Origin: Mucilaginibacter pedocola
Lineage (GTDB): Bacteria > Bacteroidota > Bacteroidia > Sphingobacteriales > Sphingobacteriaceae
Direction: 5' to 3'
Length of the DNA stretch: 64,000 bases
Assembly: GCF_002013915.1 (NCBI RefSeq)
Contig: NZ_MBTF01000003.1
Location: forward strand, 62,001-126,000
The notes under the pieces were generated by a model, which worked only from the letters and a program-made list of their open reading frames with translations, ran no database searches and had not been told where the DNA came from. The stretch's first letter is position 1; each line of letters opens with the position of its first letter. Position numbers and translations under genes: made by a program. Positions 58,963 through 64,000 of this stretch are shown in pieces.

Positions 58963-59871
58963 TTAGGCGTTTTGGTTTACTTTTTCAATGAAAATTTCGT
59001 GCATGCTGGGTATAACTTCCTGCAGCATATTAATGCGCGTTTTGGGCAGCAGGTATTGCAACACATCGTTGGCGGTGCTGCCTGCAGTAAGCTTTAGCTT
59101 TATAGTGTGGCTGTCGTCATCGCCGGCGGTTTCGCTTACAACGTTAAATGGCAGTGAACCGCTAAGGTCCAACTTGCCGCCGGTGTATTCTACCAGGTAG
59201 GTTTCGTTTTTGTAAGAATTACGGATGGTTTTCACTCGACCGTCCAATATCTTGTGCGACTTATTGATAAGCGCTATCGAATCGCAAAGTTCTTCTACTG
59301 ATTCCATGCGGTGGGTAGAGAACAGGATGGTAGCGCCCTGTTTGTTTAGCTCCAGTATCTCGTCTTTGATCAGGTCGGCGGCTACAGGGTCGAAACCGCT
59401 GAATGGTTCGTCCAAAATGATCAGGTCGGGGTTGTGCAGCACGGTAGCCACAAATTGTGCCTTTTGCGACATCCCTTTTGATAGTTCCTCTATCTTCTTT
59501 TTCCACCAGGTCTCCATCCCCAGTTTCTCGAACCAGAATTTCAGCTTGGCGGTGGCTTCGGCGCGGCTAAGGCCTTTCAGGCGGGCCAGGTATATCATTT
59601 GTTCGCCTATCTCCATTTTTTTGTAGAGGCCGCGTTCTTCGGGTAGGTAGCCAATGCGGTTAATGTGGCTTTGGTCGAGCCGTTTGCCGTCGAAATAGAT
59701 CTCGCCCGAATCGGGAGCGGTAATTTGATTGATGATACGGATGAGGGAAGTTTTACCGGCGCCGTTAGGGCCAAGCAGCCCGAAAATTTTGCCGCTTTCT
59801 ACTTCCAAACTTACATCGTCTAACGCGCGGTGCCCGGCGTATTGCTTCACAATGTTGCGTATGCTTAGCAT
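58963..59871 (-). CDS. ABC transporter ATP-binding protein (NatA-like)
   Basis: A 302-residue ATPase: Walker A GPNGAGKTS near 34-42, Q-loop region YLPEERGLYKKM, signature LSKGMSQKAQ near 131-140, and Walker B LIILDEPFSGFDP near 150-162, with the H-loop STHRME near 185. The C-terminal 90 residues form the extra domain of NatA/CcmA-like proteins. It is directly followed by its permease on the same strand, so the pair forms a complete exporter. Confidence 0.92.
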   Translation of the reverse strand: MLSIRNIVKQYAGHRALDDVSLEVESGKIFGLLGPNGAGKTSLIRIINQITAPDSGEIYFDGKRLDQSHINRIGYLPEERGLYKKMEIGEQMIYLARLKGLSRAEATAKLKFWFEKLGMETWWKKKIEELSKGMSQKAQFVATVLHNPDLIILDEPFSGFDPVAADLIKDEILELNKQGATILFSTHRMESVEELCDSIALINKSHKILDGRVKTIRNSYKNETYLVEYTGGKLDLSGSLPFNVVSETAGDDDSHTIKLKLTAGSTANDVLQYLLPKTRINMLQEVIPSMHEIFIEKVNQNA

Positions 59872-59920
59872 GTGTTTTGGTGGGTTATATGCCTGTTTAG
59901 AGTAGGCATGGTTAGTTTTG

Positions 59921-60544
59921 TTACAAATATTCCTCTTCGGCAGGAGCCGGTTCTACATAACCGCTAACTAAAGGGGTAGTACGTTTTAAAAGGATGATGA
60001 TGGTGACCGGTATTAACAAAGAGAATATCGCGGTATAGTACCTGCCTAAGCTATATAAGGACATACTAAAATATTCGCCTATATAATTAAGCGCAAAAGG
60101 TGATGCGATGCGAAGCAAAGCCAGCGCCCCCAGCATAATTGCCAATATACGGTAGTATTTAGCTATTATGGGATGCTTTAAGCGGAAGACCTTTACAATT
60201 AAAAATATGTATACCGCCAGGCTAATAACACCTAATATAAGAGAGTAGGCCCTGAGTTGGACAAGATCTTGGATGAACATAGTGGGGATGCCCAGTATAT
60301 TTATTGCACAATAGAGCCAAAATGAAGTAACCGCGGCGCGCGGCTGGTCTGATGCCGCTAAAAGCAAACCCAAGTATGCGAATAAACTAATATAGATGAT
60401 TTGAATAGCCAATGAATTTAACGTTCCTAAAGGGCCGGATATGTAAGTTTCGGCCATGTTCAGTACAAGTGTAAACGCGAACAAGCCAATGTAAACACAG
60501 GCAAGTATTACAGCGTATTGGTGCGTTTTAACGGTAATTTTCAT
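59921..60544 (-). CDS. Hypothetical polytopic membrane protein
   Basis: A 207-residue protein with about six hydrophobic segments (near 12-30, 45-63, 72-92, 105-120, 135-150 and 165-185) and a short acidic C-terminal tail (EPAPAEEEYL). No motif is recognised. It lies 49 bases after the NatA start on the same strand, but the two are not clearly linked. It is likely an inner-membrane protein. Confidence 0.65.
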   Translation of the reverse strand: MKITVKTHQYAVILACVYIGLFAFTLVLNMAETYISGPLGTLNSLAIQIIYISLFAYLGLLLAASDQPRAAVTSFWLYCAINILGIPTMFIQDLVQLRAYSLILGVISLAVYIFLIVKVFRLKHPIIAKYYRILAIMLGALALLRIASPFALNYIGEYFSMSLYSLGRYYTAIFSLLIPVTIIILLKRTTPLVSGYVEPAPAEEEYL

Positions 60545-60846
60545 GCGATAAAGGTTTGCTTATACAGCTCGATTTATACTTGCGGGCAACAGAACTAATA
60601 TAAGCTTTTACTATGTTAATGTTGCTCAGCCTTGTATTAAGTTTTACCTGGTATTTATTTGAGCATGTGGGCGTTTCGAGATGGAAAACCTGGCGCTAAA
60701 GTGTATAAGACGACGCATTTAATAAAAAATGGAAGTATTGTAAAACATATTTATAAACTGATAGTTACTATTGCGTGGTAATATTTCTTTACGGGCAATA
60801 TTATTGCGATAAATAAAATATTTTTTTGTTCATCTAAATCACTTTC
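60545..60846. other. AT-rich intergenic spacer
   Basis: 302 bases between a divergent pair. AT-rich, with no consistent repeat, hairpin or promoter that I could support. Confidence 0.6.
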
Positions 60847-61293
60847 ATGAAAAAAATTCTTTTGTTAGCTGTTGCCGGAATGTTTTATTTTGCAAACAGT
60901 GCCAGCGCCCAAACTTCTGCCGGGTTAGCTGTCGACTTCGGGGATGGTGCAACTTTGGTAGGCCCATCTATCAGGCACATGTTCACTAAAAATGCTGCAG
61001 GGCAGGCCGAATTAACTTTTGGCGGCGATCAAACTTTTGTTGGCGCTTACTACCAATACCAAGCGGGTATTAAAAATTCCGGCGGGTTAAACTATTACCT
61101 GGGCATTGGGCCGCAGTTAGGTTTTGGGAATGGCAGCACAGATTTCTACATCAGGCCAATGGCCGGGTTAGACTACAAATTAGGCACTGCGCCTATTGAT
61201 CTGTCGTTCGATTGGCGCCCCGCATTTTACGTTGGCGATAATTCAGACTTTACCGCCGCAAGGTTTGGTTTAGGGTTACGCTTTTCTTTCTAA
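60847..61293 (+). CDS. Small outer-membrane beta-barrel-like protein
   Basis: A 148-residue exported protein: signal peptide (cleavage near SASA, residue 21), then alternating polar-hydrophobic strands (GQAELTFGGDQTFVGAYYQYQ, LNYYLGIGPQLGFGNG, FYIRPMAGLDYKLG) and a terminal Phe (LGLRFSF), a hallmark of BAM-recognised barrels. Probably an eight-stranded outer-membrane protein of unknown function. A strong terminator follows. Confidence 0.75.
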   Translation: MKKILLLAVAGMFYFANSASAQTSAGLAVDFGDGATLVGPSIRHMFTKNAAGQAELTFGGDQTFVGAYYQYQAGIKNSGGLNYYLGIGPQLGFGNGSTDFYIRPMAGLDYKLGTAPIDLSFDWRPAFYVGDNSDFTAARFGLGLRFSF

Positions 61294-61315
61294 AGAAAAA
61301 CCTTTATTGTTGAGT

Positions 61316-61346
61316 AAGCCGCAACGAATGTTCGTTGCGGCTTTTT
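61316..61346 (+). terminator. Rho-independent terminator
   Basis: AAGCCGCAACGAA (61316-61328) pairs perfectly with TTCGTTGCGGCTT (61331-61343), followed by a T-run. Strong. Confidence 0.92.
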
Positions 61347-61437
61347 TGTTGGTGTGTTTTGGGGTAATCCAATTCACCAAACTAATTGCCTATCAATAGA
61401 AATAGGATAATGCAAGGTTAATTGTATGCCAAACAAA

Positions 61438-61468
61438 AAAGCCCGGAGTCTAACTAACCCCGGGCTTT
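61438..61468 (-). terminator. Rho-independent terminator of dnaJ
   Basis: AAAGCCCGG (61438-61446) pairs with CCGGGCTTT (61460-61468). On the minus strand a T-run follows, 50 bases after the dnaJ stop. Confidence 0.85.
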
Positions 61469-61474
61469 CTCTTA

Positions 61475-61513
61475 TCTTTTCGGACTTTCCGTCTTTACCG
61501 TCTTTCGGACTTC
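61475..61513. repeat. AGTCCGAAAG-type repeat, locus 5 (inverted)
   Basis: Units TTTTCGGACTTTCCGTCTTT and CGTCTTTCGGACTTC, just behind dnaJ. Reverse complement of loci 1, 3 and 4. Confidence 0.65.
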
Positions 61514-61518
61514 AAATA

Positions 61519-62682
61519 CTATTCAAAGTACTCTTTCATCCTCTCGAAGAAACTTTTCTCGTTCTTGCCGGGGTTTGGTTTGAAGTTTGGTGAGCCTTGC
61601 AGCTTTTCCAATATCTCGCGCTCTTCGCGGCTAAGGGCTTTTGGTGTCCAGATGTTTACGTGGATGAGTTGGTCGCCGCGATGGTAAGAGTTCACCTCCG
61701 GTACGCCTTTGCCTTTCAGTCGCAGTATTTTACCACCCTGTGTGCCCGGCTCAATTTTTATTTTGGCTTTGCCATCAATGGTAGGTACTTCTACACTTGT
61801 GCCTAAGGCGGCATCCACAAAGTTTACGTGCAGGTCGTATATCACGTTGTTGCCATCGCGTTTCAGCGTTTCGTGCGGTACTTCCTCTATCAGGATGATC
61901 AAGTCGCCGGGTACACCGCCGCGTGGGGCTGCGTTACCTTTGCCGCTCATACTCAGTTGCATGCCTTCGCTAACTCCGGCAGGTACGTTTATGGTAATGG
62001 TCTCTTCGCCGCGTACAACTCCGTCGCCGTGGCAAACAGTACATTTATTGGTAATGGTGCTGCCTTCGCCGTTACAGGTAGGGCAGGTGCTGGTGGTTTG
62101 CATCTGGCCCAAAATGGTATTGGTTACCCTGCGTACCGAACCTTGCCCACCGCAAGTTTTACAGGTGCTGAAAGATGATTTATCCTTAGCGCCGCTACCA
62201 TCGCAGGTTTTGCAGACTACCTGTTTATTTACTTTTATTTTCTTTTCGGCACCGTTGGCAATTTCCTCTAAAGTTAGGCGCACTTTAATGCGCAGGTTGC
62301 TGCCACGGGCTACACGGCGGCCACCGCCACCTTGCCTGCCACCGCCGCCAAAGAAGCCATCGAATGCACCGCCACCGCCGAATATATCGCCAAACTGGCT
62401 GAATATGTCGTCCATATTCATGCTGCCACCGCCATAACCACCACCGCTGGCCGATGATGCATTGGCCGCGTGGCCAAACTGGTCGTACCGCTGGCGTTTC
62501 TCGGGCGAGCTAAGCACCTCGTAGGCCTCGGCAGCTTCCTTAAACTTTTCTTCGGCAGCTTTGTCACCCTCGTTTTTATCGGGGTGGTATTTAATAGCCA
62601 TTTTACGATATGCCTTTTTTACCTCATCGGCACTTGCGCCTTTGCTTACACCAAGCACATCGTAATAATCTCTCTTAGCCAT
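61519..62682 (-). CDS. dnaJ: Chaperone protein DnaJ
   Basis: The general Hsp40 co-chaperone of DnaK, 387 residues. N-terminal J domain with HPD at 33-35, a Gly-rich linker (about 75-115 with repeated GGG), then the zinc domain with four CxxCxGxG repeats ([32 protein letters not shown]) near 157-230, and the C-terminal substrate-binding domain. Length normal. grpE lies 149 bases upstream on the same strand, giving a grpE-dnaJ heat-shock pair. Confidence 0.97.
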   Translation of the reverse strand: MAKRDYYDVLGVSKGASADEVKKAYRKMAIKYHPDKNEGDKAAEEKFKEAAEAYEVLSSPEKRQRYDQFGHAANASSASGGGYGGGSMNMDDIFSQFGDIFGGGGAFDGFFGGGGRQGGGGRRVARGSNLRIKVRLTLEEIANGAEKKIKVNKQVVCKTCDGSGAKDKSSFSTCKTCGGQGSVRRVTNTILGQMQTTSTCPTCNGEGSTITNKCTVCHGDGVVRGEETITINVPAGVSEGMQLSMSGKGNAAPRGGVPGDLIILIEEVPHETLKRDGNNVIYDLHVNFVDAALGTSVEVPTIDGKAKIKIEPGTQGGKILRLKGKGVPEVNSYHRGDQLIHVNIWTPKALSREEREILEKLQGSPNFKPNPGKNEKSFFERMKEYFE

Positions 62683-62831
62683 TGTATTAATTAGTGAATT
62701 TTTGAATGAGCGAAAAACACGCCCGGAAATATTATATGTATTTTTGAATCAGTAAGATAGCGATTTTAACAGAAAAAACCGAATCAGTTATTCACTAATT
62801 CAGTCCTTCCTTCATTCGCTCATTGTGAGGC

Positions 62832-63422
62832 TTACGCGCCTACAATAACTTTAGCGAAGCGTACCACGCGTTCGTTAAGTTCATAGCCTTTTTCCATCTC
62901 GTCAACCACCTTGCCTTTTAGGTCGTCGGTAGGGGCGGGGATGCTGGTGATAGCCTCGTGCAGGTCGGCATTAAATTCGGTACCTATCGATTGCATTTCT
63001 TTCAGGCCTTTTTGCCCTAAAATATTTTTCAGTTTGTTTTGTATCAGTATAACACCGTCGCGTACCGATGCTACTTCGGTAGCTTTTTCAGTAGCGCGCA
63101 GGGCGCGTTCAAAATCATCAAGCACGGGCAGCAGCGCAACAATTACATCCTTGCCTTCGGTTTTGCGTGCTTCTTCGCGTTCTTTTATAGTACGGCGGCG
63201 AAAGTTATCAAACTCGGCATATAAGCGTAAGTACTTATCATTTGCCTGCTGTACTTCCTCCTTTAATTTATCTTCTGCCGAAGGGGTGTTTTCTGCTGCT
63301 TCGGGTTGAGGGTTTAGTTCCTGTTTGTCGGTGTTTGCGCTCTCGTTTGCCATTTCCACAGTATTTTCAGGAGTTTCAGAATTTTCCTTCTTTTTTTTCT
63401 TCAACATGTCGTTAAAATTCAT
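62832..63422 (-). CDS. grpE: Nucleotide exchange factor GrpE
   Basis: The DnaK nucleotide-exchange factor, 196 residues from ATG 63422; a TTG at 63434 gives four extra residues and is less likely. The N-terminal tail is acidic and disordered (about 8-60), followed by a long dimerisation helix and the C-terminal beta-wing domain. Family motifs: YLRLYAEFDNFRRRT near 75 and LLPVLDDFERALR near 106, ending EKGYELNERVVRFAKVIVG. Paired with dnaJ. Confidence 0.95.
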   Translation of the reverse strand: MNFNDMLKKKKKENSETPENTVEMANESANTDKQELNPQPEAAENTPSAEDKLKEEVQQANDKYLRLYAEFDNFRRRTIKEREEARKTEGKDVIVALLPVLDDFERALRATEKATEVASVRDGVILIQNKLKNILGQKGLKEMQSIGTEFNADLHEAITSIPAPTDDLKGKVVDEMEKGYELNERVVRFAKVIVGA

Positions 63423-63519
63423 GAATAGTGCCAAACAAGTATCTTGCCATCGCTGTAAATGCGACAGCCTGTCAGCAGGGTATTCGTTTTTATGTAAAGT
63501 TTGTCGTGATTTATCTTTC

Positions 63520-63635
63520 AGTTGGCAGTTCTTGGTCAGTTAGCAGTTCCCGGTGCGCAGTTCGCAGTTAATAAAACCACAGCAAACTGTCGATTGCCCG
63601 TTGTCAACTGCAAACCGTCAACTGCCCACTGCAAA
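63520..63635. repeat. CAGTT / AACTG inverted short-period repeat
   Basis: The left part has CAGTTGGCAGTT, CAGTTAGCAGTT and CAGTTCGCAGTT-type units; the right part (from about 63583) has AACTG units (GTCAACTGCAAACC, GTCAACTGCCCACTGC, AAACTG). Left and right can pair over about 100 bases. Confidence 0.6.
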
Positions 63636-63641
63636 CTGAAC

Positions 63642-64000
63642 CTATGCTATTTGCACATCCTCCAGCACTTTGCCGTTCTCGCATTTAATGATGCGCGATG
63701 GGAAGGTGCGGATAATATGGTAATCGTGCGTAGCAATTACCACAGCGGTGCCCATTTGGCTGATCTGTTTTAGTAACAGTACAATTTCTTCGGAAGTATC
63801 CGGGTCGAGGTTACCGGTAGGTTCGTCGGCCAATATAATTTCGGGGTTATTAAGCAATGCACGGGCAATTACCACGCGCTGCTGCTCGCCGCCTGATAGT
63901 TCGTGCGGCATTTTTTTAAGTTTAGAACGCAGGCCTACTTTTTCTAAACAATCCAATATACGGTCGGCAATACCTTGTTTATCAGTCCAGCCGGTGGCGC
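63642..64000 (-). CDS. ftsE: Cell-division ABC transporter ATP-binding protein FtsE (5' truncated by window)
   Basis: The C-terminal part of an ABC ATPase. The frame is open to the window end, with ATGWTDKQGIADRIL-like residues before the first visible start. Seen are the signature LSGGEQQRVVIARALL, Walker B IILADEPTGNLDP and the H-loop ATHDYHII. The sequence fits FtsE, the ATPase that with FtsX regulates cell-wall hydrolases at the divisome. The TTG at 63956 is only an internal codon. FtsX is not visible. Confidence 0.85.
   Translation of the reverse strand, partial: ATGWTDKQGIADRILDCLEKVGLRSKLKKMPHELSGGEQQRVVIARALLNNPEIILADEPTGNLDPDTSEEIVLLLKQISQMGTAVVIATHDYHIIRTFPSRIIKCENGKVLEDVQIA

Overview
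The window is a stretch of chromosome from a member of the Bacteroidota, most likely family Sphingobacteriaceae (Mucilaginibacter/Pedobacter-like). The support is internal. There are SusC/TonB-type outer-membrane proteins, FG-GAP/VCBS surface proteins, PUR-type DUF3276, a long NusB, DUF5522, and a Bacteroidota-type promoter box (TAnnTTTG) in front of many genes, while strong Shine-Dalgarno sites are few. GC content is moderate, coding density is high, and no rRNA, phage or plasmid backbone is visible. One tRNA gene (Arg, anticodon CCG) is present.

Layout. 1-13.1 kb is the end of a sugar/surface-protein locus: two FG-GAP/VCBS lipoprotein-type proteins with a cupin wedged between them, an SRPBCC protein, a vanadium-haloperoxidase-like lipoprotein, a GH65-type enzyme and a GH37 trehalase. 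A REP-associated (RAYT) transposase with its palindromes sits between the two glycosidases. 13.2-17.5 kb carries a PAP2_C (sphingomyelin-synthase-like) membrane enzyme and a compact ethanolamine module (permease, EutB, EutC) with no microcompartment genes. 17.6-25.5 kb is mixed: an FkbM methyltransferase, a Crp/Fnr regulator with an AhpD-like protein, a GAF histidine kinase, a sugar-phosphate isomerase broken by an in-frame TAG, an OmpA lipoprotein and a J-KTSC protein. 25.6-35.8 kb has tRNA-Arg, a large outer-membrane beta-barrel receptor, YchF, MgtE, a PUR protein, an MsbA-like ABC exporter and a Xre/RES toxin-antitoxin pair.

35.9-50.4 kb is a housekeeping block: leucine-type dehydrogenase, NusB, DUF1573, YajC, YbbR, CoaE, MBL exonuclease, DUF5522, MarR, PAP2 phosphatase, GlmM, cysteine desulfurase, DUF2520, Isc-type ferredoxin, IscX, KdsC and Maf. 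50.6-64 kb has an M1 peptidase, a five-gene operon (below), a zinc-ribbon/carboxypeptidase-regulatory protein, Ppx/GppA, a NatAB-type ABC transporter, DnaJ, GrpE and the start of an FtsE-like ATPase.

The most interesting locus is 52,684-55,652. It is a tight operon of a divergent Lgt-like membrane enzyme, a radical SAM enzyme with the cysteine layout of the MJ0619/tetraether-synthase (Tes) group, and three tandem paralogous small membrane proteins. All three carry a conserved HV-x-x-C and an IGFSTC motif inside predicted membrane helices. I read it as a candidate undescribed lipid- or membrane-protein-modification system. A second theme is the intergenic DNA: many spacers are built from short-period repeats followed by their inverse complement, sometimes surrounding a promoter.
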